A stretch of 60,678 bases of DNA from Pseudobdellovibrionaceae bacterium (GTDB lineage Bacteria; Bdellovibrionota; Bdellovibrionia; Bdellovibrionales; Bdellovibrionaceae): the NCBI GenBank assembly GCA_013359135.1, contig JABWCN010000025.1, positions 1 to 60,678 of the forward strand, written 5' to 3'. Shown in pieces: positions 35,910 through 44,346 of the stretch. Position numbers and translations under genes: made by a program. Position 1 is the first letter of the stretch, and the number at the start of each line of letters is the position of its first letter. The notes beneath the pieces are model-generated. The model did no database searches, was not told the DNA's origin, and worked only from the letters and a program-made list of their open reading frames with translations.

Positions 35910-36944
35910 TTAAAATTGATTTGATACTTGCTGTTTGATGTCTAAAGGAAGAAATGAATGTTTTAATGCTAATTCATTAATTTTATGAAAATCATTTTTT
36001 GTATAGTTAAATTCTCTAACCAAAAAACTGTAATCATCAGAAAGATTGGTATTAAAAATACCAGGATCATCAGAGTTAATCGATAAAGAGACCCCATTTT
36101 GATATAACTCGTTAAAGGGATGAGATGGTAAATTCATGAAGGCTTTGGTTAAGACATTGCTTAATGGGCAAACTTCTAGGTGAATATTTTTTAGTTTAAT
36201 GAATTCGATAATTTCTCTATTGGTTATTGTTTGAATGCCGTGGCCTATTCTCTTAGCATGCAGTTTCTCAACAGCTTCTTTGACTCTATTAGCAGCTTTG
36301 CTATCAGGAGTTTCTCCACAGTGAATTGTGATTGGCATTCCTTGATCATGAGCTTTATCAAAAAAAGGAATGTAATCAGCAGTGTTAAATTTTTCTTCGC
36401 TATCAGCTAAATCAATCGCAATAAAGGTATTTTTATTTTGCAGGGTGAAGTCTAAAACTTTTTTCAGATTTTCTGCACTTTGTCCACGTTGTAGAATGGA
36501 AATCAAACCGGTGGCTATTGGAAATTTTTTTTGAGCTTGATTAATACCATCAAGAATTTGAAAGTGAATTTTTTCGAAACTTAGTTGTGAAACCTCTTGA
36601 ATGAAATTTAAGGAATACCGTAACTCAATTAGACGAATTCCATCATTGTAAGCGTCTTCAAGGACCTCATAAGTTAAACGCTGTAAAATTCCAGGATGAG
36701 ATAAAATTTTTTGCGCCTTAGTGAACTTTTTTAAAACACTAGTTAAATCATTCATTGGCTCTGTTACTAGAAAATCACTTTCAATTTGCTTAAATTTTTC
36801 TTTTGAAGTCCATTGGTATTCTTGTGCTAACTCTGTTAAAGTAGAGTATCTCCAGGAGCAGTCAAGATGACGATGAAGTTCAACTTTAGGAATATTTTTT
36901 ATAGATATAATGTCTGAGATTGATTTTTTTTCAGCTGTTTTCAT
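35910..36944 (-). CDS. add: Adenosine deaminase family enzyme
   Basis: The 344-residue TIM-barrel metal hydrolase has KVELHRHLDCSWR (zinc His-x-His, about 19-31), HCGETPDSK (about 209-217), GHGIQT and VCPLSNVLT and SINSDDPGIF (Asp ligand, about 290-299). These are the ADA-family metal and catalytic sites. It removes the amino group from adenosine to give inosine, in purine salvage. Adenine deaminase-like or aminodeoxyfutalosine deaminase-like members share these motifs, but the classical menaquinone pathway here makes a futalosine role unlikely. Confidence 0.82.
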   Translation of the reverse strand: MKTAEKKSISDIISIKNIPKVELHRHLDCSWRYSTLTELAQEYQWTSKEKFKQIESDFLVTEPMNDLTSVLKKFTKAQKILSHPGILQRLTYEVLEDAYNDGIRLIELRYSLNFIQEVSQLSFEKIHFQILDGINQAQKKFPIATGLISILQRGQSAENLKKVLDFTLQNKNTFIAIDLADSEEKFNTADYIPFFDKAHDQGMPITIHCGETPDSKAANRVKEAVEKLHAKRIGHGIQTITNREIIEFIKLKNIHLEVCPLSNVLTKAFMNLPSHPFNELYQNGVSLSINSDDPGIFNTNLSDDYSFLVREFNYTKNDFHKINELALKHSFLPLDIKQQVSNQF

Positions 36945-36991
36945 GGAAGCATAATCTGAAAATAATTAATTTTTTGCAAGTCTTTGTGAAT

Positions 36992-37026
36992 AAAAAAAGG
37001 GACAGTGAAATTTCTCTCACTGTCCC
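36992..37026 (-). terminator. Rho-independent terminator of the subtilase gene
   Basis: Read on the minus strand, a 10-bp stem (GGGACAGTGA / TCACTGTCCC) with an eight-base loop is followed directly by a run of seven T. It lies about 30 bp past the stop of the 37056-38444 gene. This is the clearest intrinsic terminator in the window. Confidence 0.88.
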
Positions 37027-37055
37027 TGAGACGGTTAATTTTAGCTAATTACTGT

Positions 37056-38444
37056 TTAGAATCTAGCTCTAAAAAGCCCAAGAGCTTGAGCTGCTTTCAA
37101 AGTGTCAATACGTCCACTGCCGTATGTGTTAGGATCTTGTCCTACTTTTGCTGCTGTTGACTTTAATGCGTTTGAAAGTTGTTCAACAGTTAGTTTAGGT
37201 TGTAGTTGATACATTAAAGAAACTACACCAGCGGCATGGGGAGTTGCCATTGATGTTCCAGAAAGCTCCGCATATTTGTTTCCGGGCATAGAAGATTTAA
37301 CTTTAACACCAGGAGCTAATACATCGGGCTTTACAAAACTTCCTGTTTTCCAAATAGCAGGTCCACGTGAGCTGAAGTTAGCAATTTGATCTTGACTATC
37401 AGTTGCGCCGATAGTGAATGCATTTGGGCAACCACCAGGTAATCCAACAGTTTTAGCTCCAGGCCCTGAGTTTCCGGCAGCAAATACAGGCATAACACCA
37501 AGTTTTACCCAAGCATCAACAGCTTTGCACATAGCATTGTCTTTAGGGTCTTCTTTAGCGGAAGGAGATCCACCACCCCAAGAATTTGACACTAACATAG
37601 CGCCATCATCTGTTTCGGGTTTACCATCTGGATCAACAACCCATTGCATAGCAAGTACTGCATTAGAAAAAGAACCACTACCATTTTTGTCTAGAAACTT
37701 AGCTGTGATGAACTTAACTTGAGGAGCAACGCCAATCGCAGTTCCTGAAGCTGTGCCTCCAGCAATTGTTCCTGAAACGTGAGTTCCATGTCCTTGATCA
37801 TCATAAGGCTCAGTTTTTTTAGAAACTAAATCCGCAAAAGCTACCACTTTGCCTTGTAAGTCTGGATGAGAAGCATCGATACCAGTATCGATAACTCCGA
37901 CTCTTACACCTTGTCCAAGTGCATCTGGTTTAGCTTTTCTGAATTCGGGTATAGCAATTTTTTGTAATCCATAAGTGAATTGAGGTTCATCTCTCATTTG
38001 AGATGGTGCTACCCAGCGTCCTTCAACGGGTGCTATGAGTTTTACTACAGAATCTGCGTAAACATAGTCAATAGAGTCAACAGTACCTAATTTGCTAAGT
38101 TCCTTTACTGGAAGGTCAACGATCATACCATTGATCAGCCAAAGTGAATAAGACTGCGTTGGCATACCACCACGTTTCCATTGTCCCAAAGTTTGCATGA
38201 ATTGAGCCTGACTTCTTTGCGCATTTTGCATCATCATCATTTGCATTTGTGCACGAGCCTGTGGAGCTCTTATTTGTACAGAGCCAACTCTTGAAAAGTC
38301 CACTGACGATTTAAAGGTAACAACAGTTCTTACGATTCTGTTATCATTTGATCTGCCTAAGTAGGGTTGCAAAATGGGATCAAATTGCACAGCCCAAGAA
38401 TTAAGACAGAGTAAAGTAGCGACGGAAGTTATAAAAAACTTCAT
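37056..38444 (-). CDS. Exported subtilisin-like serine protease (S8)
   Basis: The 462-residue product has a signal peptide (about 1-18). An inhibitor-type propeptide (about 36-140) with a Met/Gln-rich stretch (about 67-83) precedes the catalytic domain. Triad residues are Asp186 (GVIDTGID), His219 (QGHGTHVSG) and Ser398 (SGTSMATPHAAG), with oxyanion Asn325 (AAGNSG). The domain ends with few residues after the fold, so there is no extra C-terminal domain. It would be secreted and self-activated. AAGGAGGGG precedes the start, and a hairpin (38470-38488) lies in its leader. Confidence 0.95.
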   Translation of the reverse strand: MKFFITSVATLLCLNSWAVQFDPILQPYLGRSNDNRIVRTVVTFKSSVDFSRVGSVQIRAPQARAQMQMMMMQNAQRSQAQFMQTLGQWKRGGMPTQSYSLWLINGMIVDLPVKELSKLGTVDSIDYVYADSVVKLIAPVEGRWVAPSQMRDEPQFTYGLQKIAIPEFRKAKPDALGQGVRVGVIDTGIDASHPDLQGKVVAFADLVSKKTEPYDDQGHGTHVSGTIAGGTASGTAIGVAPQVKFITAKFLDKNGSGSFSNAVLAMQWVVDPDGKPETDDGAMLVSNSWGGGSPSAKEDPKDNAMCKAVDAWVKLGVMPVFAAGNSGPGAKTVGLPGGCPNAFTIGATDSQDQIANFSSRGPAIWKTGSFVKPDVLAPGVKVKSSMPGNKYAELSGTSMATPHAAGVVSLMYQLQPKLTVEQLSNALKSTAAKVGQDPNTYGSGRIDTLKAAQALGLFRARF

Positions 38445-38469
38445 GGTTCCCCTCCTTGAGAAAATTTTT

Positions 38470-38488
38470 CAAGCCAGACCTTGGCTTG
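38470..38488 (-). promoter_or_regulatory. Leader hairpin upstream of subtilase
   Basis: CAAGCCA / TGGCTTG is a 7-bp stem with a 5-base loop located about 25-45 bases before the subtilase ATG on the minus strand. It may stabilise the mRNA or serve as a binding site, and it ends before the AAGGAGGGG ribosome site. Confidence 0.35.
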
Positions 38489-38548
38489 GTTTATTTAACA
38501 CTGTAAAAAAGCCTAGTAACTGATTGTGTTTCGAGCAAAGGATATTTT

Positions 38549-38632
38549 ATGAATCGCAAAAAAAAAGCTATTTATGGACAATGGTCCTACTCTAAGCATA
38601 GAATAAGTTATGAACACTATAAAAATAAATAA
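38549..38632 (+). CDS. 27-residue ORF overlapping the transketolase start
   Basis: ATG at 38549 follows AAAGGA at good spacing and opens a basic 27-residue frame (MNRKKKAIYGQW... ending in NK). It runs 23 bp past the transketolase ATG in another frame. Transketolase itself has no clear Shine-Dalgarno. A leader peptide that couples translation to the downstream gene is a reasonable inference. Conservation is untested and the peptide has no known family. Confidence 0.4.
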   Translation: MNRKKKAIYGQWSYSKHRISYEHYKNK

Positions 38633-40616
38633 TAAACTATTCAAGAATCCAATAAAACAACCACTTTTTGTAAGAGAAATTAAGAATCTGAAAAACGAAA
38701 ATATTTTATTAAGTGATCCTCAAGCACTTAGAGCTATGATTGCTTTAATGGATATGAATGCTGTTTTGGGTGGAGCTGCTTCTCACTACGGAGGTCCCGC
38801 TGCTTTTGCTGAGTTAATGTCAGCTGTTCATGGTTATATGTTTTTTCAAGCAATGAAAAATCAAAAACAGTGGCATGAAATGTTTCATTTCGTAAACGAT
38901 GCAGGTCATTGTGAAAACGGTTTGTATGCAATTAAAGCTAATTACGAAGTTGCTGGTTTGAATTTGGAAAGTTTGAAAAAATTTAGATCTATCAATTCTA
39001 ATTTGACAGGTCATGGGGAATCGCATTTATTTCCTGAGGGCGTTTTTTTAAGTAATGGTCCTTTGGGTTCTGCTTTTCCTCAAACTGTAGGGCTTGCTCT
39101 TGGAGAAAAATGGAACCAATCTCAACGTGTAACATTGTGTGCGATTTCTGATGGGGCTTGTATGGAGGGAGAAGCTAAAGAAGCTTTTGCGACGATCCCT
39201 GGCTTAGCACAAAGAAAATTACTTGCTCCTTACGTTTTGATTATTAGTGACAACAATACTAAACTTAGCGGACGTATTGATAAAGATAGTTTTTCAATGC
39301 AACCTACATTTTCTGCTTTGGCATTACAGGGCTGGAAGGTAATTTCTCTTGAGCAGGGAAATGATTTACAATCATGTTATCAGACATTGGAACAAGCGGT
39401 TGAAGAAGCAACTAATCACCCAGAAGTTCCAGTTGTTATTCATGCTAAAACTATCAAAGGAATTGGAACAAAAAAAACAGCTGAGAGTAGTTCTGGTGGT
39501 CATGGATTTCCTTTAAAATCACCCAAAGAGTTATCTGCTTTTTTAAAAGAAATTTATAATGGACAAGATTATCCAAAAATTTTTGAATCGTGGATTACTG
39601 AGTTAATAAAATTAGAAGATCAGATTATAGCAAGTGGTAAAAAAGATTCAGGTGAGAAAATTCAAAAAGGTGTAGCTTCAGCGATGATTCAAGCTAAGAA
39701 AAAAGGTTTACCATTAATTTCAGTTACTTCGGATTTGCCTGGATCAACTGGAGTTGCCGATTTTAGAAAAGAGTTTCCAGAATCTTCTGTAGATGTTGGT
39801 ATTGCTGAAAGTCAGATGATTTCGGCTGCTGCAGGTTTATCAAAGCTTGGTTTTATTCCCATAGTGGATACTTTTGCACAGTTCGGTGTTACTAAGGGTG
39901 CGTTACCATTAACTATGGCCTCTTTATCCGAAGCTCCAATTATTGCTGTTTTTTCTCATACAGGATTTCAAGATGCTGCTGATGGAGCCTCTCACCAAGC
40001 CTTGAGTTATATTGCTATGGTTGCATCGATCCCATATGTTGAAGTTTATTGTCTTTCATGTAGTGAGGAAGCTCACGAACTAATGACAAAAGCTATAGAA
40101 GATTTTCATTATCAGAGAAGTCAGGGGTTAGTTTGTAAATCGAAGATATTTTTTCTTGGTAGAGAAAATTTCCCAAAGACTTTTGGGGCTAAGGCTTATC
40201 AGCTAGGAAAAGCTCAGGTTTTAAAAACAGAGTGGCAGCATAAAAATGTAACTCTTTTGACAACGGGTTCATTGGTTGGAATAGCAATCAATGCAGCTGA
40301 TAAATTAAAACTAAACTCTATTGGTTGTGAGGTTATCAATTTACCTTGCTTGAGTGATATTGATGTAAACGCTGTGAAGAAAAGTTTAGAAAGCTCTAAT
40401 GGTAATTTGATAACAATTGAAGATCATCAGAAAATTGGTGGGTTTTCTCAAATGCTTTGTCACAAGCTATTAGAGGCAGGTGTTTCATTTAGATTAAAGG
40501 CTCACGCTGTTAATGGACACTTTGGACAAAGCGCTTATTTAGCTGAGGAATTATATAAAAAACACCATCTTGATGCTGAAAGTGTTGTTCAATCGGCCAA
40601 GGAATTAGTTTTATAG
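38610..40616 (+). CDS. tkt: Transketolase
   Basis: The 668-residue thiamin-diphosphate enzyme has the first-domain motif ISDGACMEGEAKEAF... DNNTKLSG (GDG-x-NN type, about 179-217), LSNGPLGSAFPQTVGLALGEKW near 149-170 and a Pyr-domain stretch (DVGIAESQMISAAAGLSKLGF, about 395-415). It moves two-carbon units in the pentose phosphate pathway, also supplying erythrose 4-phosphate for the DAHP synthase in this window. Sequence departs from E. coli transketolase in places, so another transketolase-like activity is possible. The upstream short ORF may control its translation. Confidence 0.78.
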   Translation: MNTIKINNKLFKNPIKQPLFVREIKNLKNENILLSDPQALRAMIALMDMNAVLGGAASHYGGPAAFAELMSAVHGYMFFQAMKNQKQWHEMFHFVNDAGHCENGLYAIKANYEVAGLNLESLKKFRSINSNLTGHGESHLFPEGVFLSNGPLGSAFPQTVGLALGEKWNQSQRVTLCAISDGACMEGEAKEAFATIPGLAQRKLLAPYVLIISDNNTKLSGRIDKDSFSMQPTFSALALQGWKVISLEQGNDLQSCYQTLEQAVEEATNHPEVPVVIHAKTIKGIGTKKTAESSSGGHGFPLKSPKELSAFLKEIYNGQDYPKIFESWITELIKLEDQIIASGKKDSGEKIQKGVASAMIQAKKKGLPLISVTSDLPGSTGVADFRKEFPESSVDVGIAESQMISAAAGLSKLGFIPIVDTFAQFGVTKGALPLTMASLSEAPIIAVFSHTGFQDAADGASHQALSYIAMVASIPYVEVYCLSCSEEAHELMTKAIEDFHYQRSQGLVCKSKIFFLGRENFPKTFGAKAYQLGKAQVLKTEWQHKNVTLLTTGSLVGIAINAADKLKLNSIGCEVINLPCLSDIDVNAVKKSLESSNGNLITIEDHQKIGGFSQMLCHKLLEAGVSFRLKAHAVNGHFGQSAYLAEELYKKHHLDAESVVQSAKELVL

Positions 40617-40642
40617 TTTTTTTAATTTATTACGCGTTACTA

Positions 40643-40666
40643 TGTGTACTAAATTGTGTACTAAAT
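40643..40666. repeat. Perfect 12-bp tandem repeat
   Basis: TGTGTACTAAAT occurs twice head-to-tail between the convergent transketolase and cheW genes. It could arise by slippage. It is short, with no obvious function. Confidence 0.6.
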
Positions 40667-40673
40667 TTTATCC

Positions 40674-41150
40674 CTAGGCTGCATTCGCAACTTGATTTAA
40701 TCCCAAGATTTGATCTTGAGAAAATGCAGCTACGATATCAACCAGAATAAGAACTTTATCTTCTAGTTTTCCCATTCCAGTAATGAATTGACCGCTATCA
40801 CTTTGACTTATATTTGGTGCTGGCTCGATTACCTTTTCATCCAGAGTGACGACCTCTTTTACAGAATCAACAATTAATCCTACAAAACCCGCAGGTGTAT
40901 CTATTACAATAATGCAAGTGTCTCTTGTGTATTCTTCTGATGGAAGTCCAAAGCGTTCTCTGAGGTTAACGACAGGAATAATTTTTCCTCGCAAATTCAT
41001 TACCCCTTTTATGTAGTGAGGGGTCTTAGGAACTGGAGTGATTTCACCAACGCGGTTAATCTCTCTTATGTTTTCGATAGCAACTCCATAAAATTCTTTC
41101 AAAAGTTTAAACGTTAAAAACTGTCCTGGTTTAGCTGTAGGTAAACTCAT
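40674..41150 (-). CDS. cheW: CheW-type chemotaxis coupling protein
   Basis: The ATG at 41150 is preferred over the frame-opening ATG at 41162 because GGGAG lies five bases upstream of it. The 158-residue CheW/SH3-like protein has FLTFKLLKEFYGVAIENIRE (about 10-29), PKTPHYIKGVMNLRGKIIPVVNLRERFG (about 44-71), and a later GFVGLIVDSVKEV (about 91-103). It links chemoreceptors to the kinase CheA. It lies divergent to cheA with a 233-bp gap, so it may be expressed separately. Confidence 0.9.
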   Translation of the reverse strand: MSLPTAKPGQFLTFKLLKEFYGVAIENIREINRVGEITPVPKTPHYIKGVMNLRGKIIPVVNLRERFGLPSEEYTRDTCIIVIDTPAGFVGLIVDSVKEVVTLDEKVIEPAPNISQSDSGQFITGMGKLEDKVLILVDIVAAFSQDQILGLNQVANAA

Positions 41151-41383
41151 TGTGTCTCCCATTTTATCTAGTGATAAACAAGTTAAAGCGTATAATGTTT
41201 TGTCGTCATAATAGGTATGGACTTAAGTAAAATTTTTGTTTCAATCAGAGATAATGTGAGTTTTCTTTTATGATGGTTAAGAACTGTTAACACAAAGTCT
41301 AGTTTATCAGTAAAAAGCAATATGTTCTTTCGAAACTGAATGTAACTTCCGATCAAATTTGGGATAAAGCTTGGAGACATTCT

Positions 41384-43486
41384 ATGAGTGATCAATCATT
41401 TTTTGAAGAACTACAAACTGACTTTTTAAACGAAGTGGCTTTTCTTTTAGAAACTTATGAAGAGCACATGCTTGGTTTGGAAAATGATCAAGATAAGGCG
41501 AGTCATTTAACTCAGATTTTCAGGGTGGCCCATTCCATTAAGGGGGGAGCATCTGCAGTGGGTTTTCAAGATTTTTCCCATTTTGCTCATATCGTTGAGG
41601 ATTTGTTGTCCATATTACGAACTTCACCAGAATTTGTTAATTCAGAGATTATTTCTTTGTTGCTGCTTTCCGGAGATCAGTTTAAAAATCGAGTTAAAAT
41701 GCTTCAAGAAAAGGATAACTCTGCTTGGGATGTTTCTGATCTTGAAAGAAGAATTAAAGACTGTATTAAAAATCTTACTGGAAAAAATAATGAAGATTTG
41801 AATACACAAACTTTGAATACACAACCAAGGACAGAGTCTATAATAAACTCTGATATAAAATTATCTTCTGAAACAAAAATGGAGCAAGAGCCTGTTAATA
41901 AAAATCAGGAGAAAGATCATACTAACTATGAGTTGCTAAATGAGTTGATGGCAGAACTTCCGGAAGAAGTTTTAAAAGAGTATCACAATGAAGAAGTTGC
42001 CAAACAAAGTGGAAATACAGAGGTACCAGTTGAAAATAAAGAGGGAGTGTTAAATAATATTATTCCTTTTGGTGAAGTTAAGAAGTCTGATGAAAACAAA
42101 AGCTTGCCTACAAACAATATAGAAACAGCAGCAAATTTGAATTCTAAAGTTACTAGTAGTTCTGTGCCAGCAAAAAATGTGATTCCTATCTCTTCAGCAG
42201 TCAACAGCAGTGGTAGTACTGGATCAAGTGACAATAAAGCTTCGCATAAAACCCACTCCAATCAAATTATCAAGGTTGATACTTCAAGAGTCGATAATGT
42301 TTTAGATGCCGTAGGTGAATTAGTTGTGTTAAAAAATCAGCTAGTTCATAACGAATTTATCAAAAATGGGAATAATCCTTTACTTGCGACCATAGTAGAT
42401 CAATTAGATAAAGGGGTTAGAGAGTTATATGATAAGACTTTAAGTATTAGAATGACTCCTCTGAAATCTCTTTTTATTAAAATTCAAAGGATTGTTCGAG
42501 ATGTATCTATATCTTTGGATAAACCAGTTAATCTTCAACTAATTGGAGAGGAAACTGAAGTTGAAAGAACAGTTTTTGAGCTGCTGAATGATCCGTTAGT
42601 GCATTTAGTAAGAAATGCCATGGATCATGGGGTTGAGAAAAGAGAAGTTCGTAAACAAAAAAGTAAACCTGAAGTCGCTAACGTTACTGTATCTGCAAAG
42701 CAAATGGGTGGAAATGTTATTATTGACATTATTGATGACGGTGGTGGAATTAGTCGTGATAGAGTCTTAGCTAAAGCTTTTGAGAAAAGACTTATACCAG
42801 AAAATATCAATCCAGATAATTTAAGTGATGAAGAAGTTTTTAAGTTTATTTTTGCTCCTGGGTTTTCAACGGCAGAAAAGATCAGTGATTTATCTGGGCG
42901 AGGTGTGGGGCTTGATGTTGTTAGATCCAATATTGAAAAAGTAAATGGTAAAATCAATATTATGTCGAAGGCTGGGCAAGGAAGTACTTTTAGATTAACC
43001 ATTCCATTAAGTACAGCTATAACTGATGGAATTGTCGTGATGATGAATAAGCAAAGATATATCATGCCGATTTATGCAATTAAAGAAATTATAAAATTAA
43101 ATAAAAACCAATTTACAGATGTACCTGGACAAGGCTACGTTGCTAAGGTCAGAGATACTCTTCTATCCGTAGCAAACTTGTCTAGTTTATTTGAGCAGTT
43201 GAATGACTTTATGAATACCTCAGATATCGATTTTGGTGCAGACAAGTTAGAGCAAAAACGAAGAAGTGATGAAGTGATGTTAGTTATTGTCGAGTCTACA
43301 TCAAAAAGTTTTGCTATTCCAGTTGATGATGTTCTGGGACAAGCACAAGTTGTGGTTAAAAGCTTGAGCATTGGCGCTAATGTGCCTGAAGTTTCTGGGG
43401 CCGCAATTCTTGGTGATGGAAAAACGGTTTTGATTTTAGATCCTAATGCTATTGTCAAAGATATGATGAATGAGGTGGCAGCTTGA
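41384..43486 (+). CDS. cheA: Chemotaxis histidine kinase CheA
   Basis: The 700-residue protein has an Hpt (P1) domain with phospho-acceptor His50 (RVAHSIKGGASAVG). A long Asn/Ser/Glu-rich linker (about 130-290) shows no clear P2 domain. The P3 dimerisation helices (DTSRVDNVLDAVGELVV, about 298-314), the HATPase domain (N-box DPLVHLVRNAMDHGV about 405-419; G1 DDGGGIS; G2 LSGRGVGLDVV) and a C-terminal CheW-like P5 (about 545-695) follow. It phosphorylates CheY/CheB. Start is supported by GGAG at seven bases. Its stop overlaps the cheR start (TTGA). Confidence 0.95.
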   Translation: MSDQSFFEELQTDFLNEVAFLLETYEEHMLGLENDQDKASHLTQIFRVAHSIKGGASAVGFQDFSHFAHIVEDLLSILRTSPEFVNSEIISLLLLSGDQFKNRVKMLQEKDNSAWDVSDLERRIKDCIKNLTGKNNEDLNTQTLNTQPRTESIINSDIKLSSETKMEQEPVNKNQEKDHTNYELLNELMAELPEEVLKEYHNEEVAKQSGNTEVPVENKEGVLNNIIPFGEVKKSDENKSLPTNNIETAANLNSKVTSSSVPAKNVIPISSAVNSSGSTGSSDNKASHKTHSNQIIKVDTSRVDNVLDAVGELVVLKNQLVHNEFIKNGNNPLLATIVDQLDKGVRELYDKTLSIRMTPLKSLFIKIQRIVRDVSISLDKPVNLQLIGEETEVERTVFELLNDPLVHLVRNAMDHGVEKREVRKQKSKPEVANVTVSAKQMGGNVIIDIIDDGGGISRDRVLAKAFEKRLIPENINPDNLSDEEVFKFIFAPGFSTAEKISDLSGRGVGLDVVRSNIEKVNGKINIMSKAGQGSTFRLTIPLSTAITDGIVVMMNKQRYIMPIYAIKEIIKLNKNQFTDVPGQGYVAKVRDTLLSVANLSSLFEQLNDFMNTSDIDFGADKLEQKRRSDEVMLVIVESTSKSFAIPVDDVLGQAQVVVKSLSIGANVPEVSGAAILGDGKTVLILDPNAIVKDMMNEVAA

Positions 43487-44346
43487 ATACAGCCAGAAAG
43501 CTGTCCCAAGATGAAATTGAATTAAGCAAAGAAACATATGCTTTGTTTGCTGGACTTATGTATCAACTAGCTGGTGTTAACTTGCCGCTTAATTCAAAAA
43601 ATGAAGCTTTGATTAAGAATCGGTTGATCCGAGTACTGCGCGCTTACCAATTTGAAAGTTATGAAGAGTATTGGAAGTATCTAAAGAATGGCTCAGATTC
43701 AGTTAAACAAGAATTTATTTCTGCGTTGACCACGAATATGACATCTTTCTTCAGAGAGAATAGTCATTTTGAATGGTTAAGAAAATATCTCAAGGCGCAT
43801 TTTGAAAAATTATACTCTTTACGAATTTGGTGTTCAGCTTCAAGCACAGGACAAGAACCTTATACAATAGCTATTTGTGTATATGAAACTTTGACAGAAA
43901 GTCAAAGAGCTCATGTTAAAATTTTAGCTTCTGATATAGATCTAGAAGTTCTAAAGAAAGCATCACTTGGTTATTATACAGAAAATGAGATTACTGGGCT
44001 TACAAAAGAGCAAATACTAAAATTTTTTGATCGTCTTAATCAGCAAGGAGAACCTCTTTATAGAGTCAAAGATTTCCTCAGAAATATGGTTCAGTTTTCT
44101 CAGTTTAACTTGATGTCTGAAAAGTATGAGTTTAAGAGACCTTTTGACATTGTCTTTTGTAGAAATGTTTTAATTTATTTTGATGAAAAAACAGTAAAAG
44201 AGGTAATTGAAAAATTATCTCAGTCGTTGAACAAAGATGGCTTTTTGTTATTAGGACACTCTGAAAGTGGAAATATTAAAAATGAAAATCTAAAGGCATT
44301 ATCAAAGGCCATTTACCAAAGAAAGGAATCACATGAAAAAAATTAG
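43483..44346 (+). CDS. cheR: Chemoreceptor glutamate methyltransferase CheR
   Basis: The 287-residue SAM methyltransferase starts at a TTG that overlaps the cheA stop. It has an N-terminal helical domain (about 15-80) with NRLIRVLRAY-like residues, then MTSFFRENSHFEWL (about 86-99), IWCSASSTGQEPYTIAI (SAM pocket, about 116-132) and FDIVFCRNVLIYFD (about 222-235). It adds methyl groups to receptor glutamates for adaptation, paired with CheB directly downstream (14-bp overlap). Length is typical. Confidence 0.93.
   Translation: MNTARKLSQDEIELSKETYALFAGLMYQLAGVNLPLNSKNEALIKNRLIRVLRAYQFESYEEYWKYLKNGSDSVKQEFISALTTNMTSFFRENSHFEWLRKYLKAHFEKLYSLRIWCSASSTGQEPYTIAICVYETLTESQRAHVKILASDIDLEVLKKASLGYYTENEITGLTKEQILKFFDRLNQQGEPLYRVKDFLRNMVQFSQFNLMSEKYEFKRPFDIVFCRNVLIYFDEKTVKEVIEKLSQSLNKDGFLLLGHSESGNIKNENLKALSKAIYQRKESHEKN

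Noticed and set aside
37000-40700. Search for CRISPR arrays, insertion sequences or prophage
   Set aside because: No direct-repeat array, transposase or phage gene is seen anywhere in the window. The protease and transketolase genes are ordinary chromosomal genes.
41151-41383. Flagellar sigma-factor (FliA/sigma28) promoter between cheW and cheA
   Set aside because: No TAAA-N15-GCCGATAA-like match is visible in the divergent gap.
41642-42261. Reverse-strand frames inside cheA
   Set aside because: They have no ribosome sites or recognisable protein content and overlap the clear cheA coding frame.
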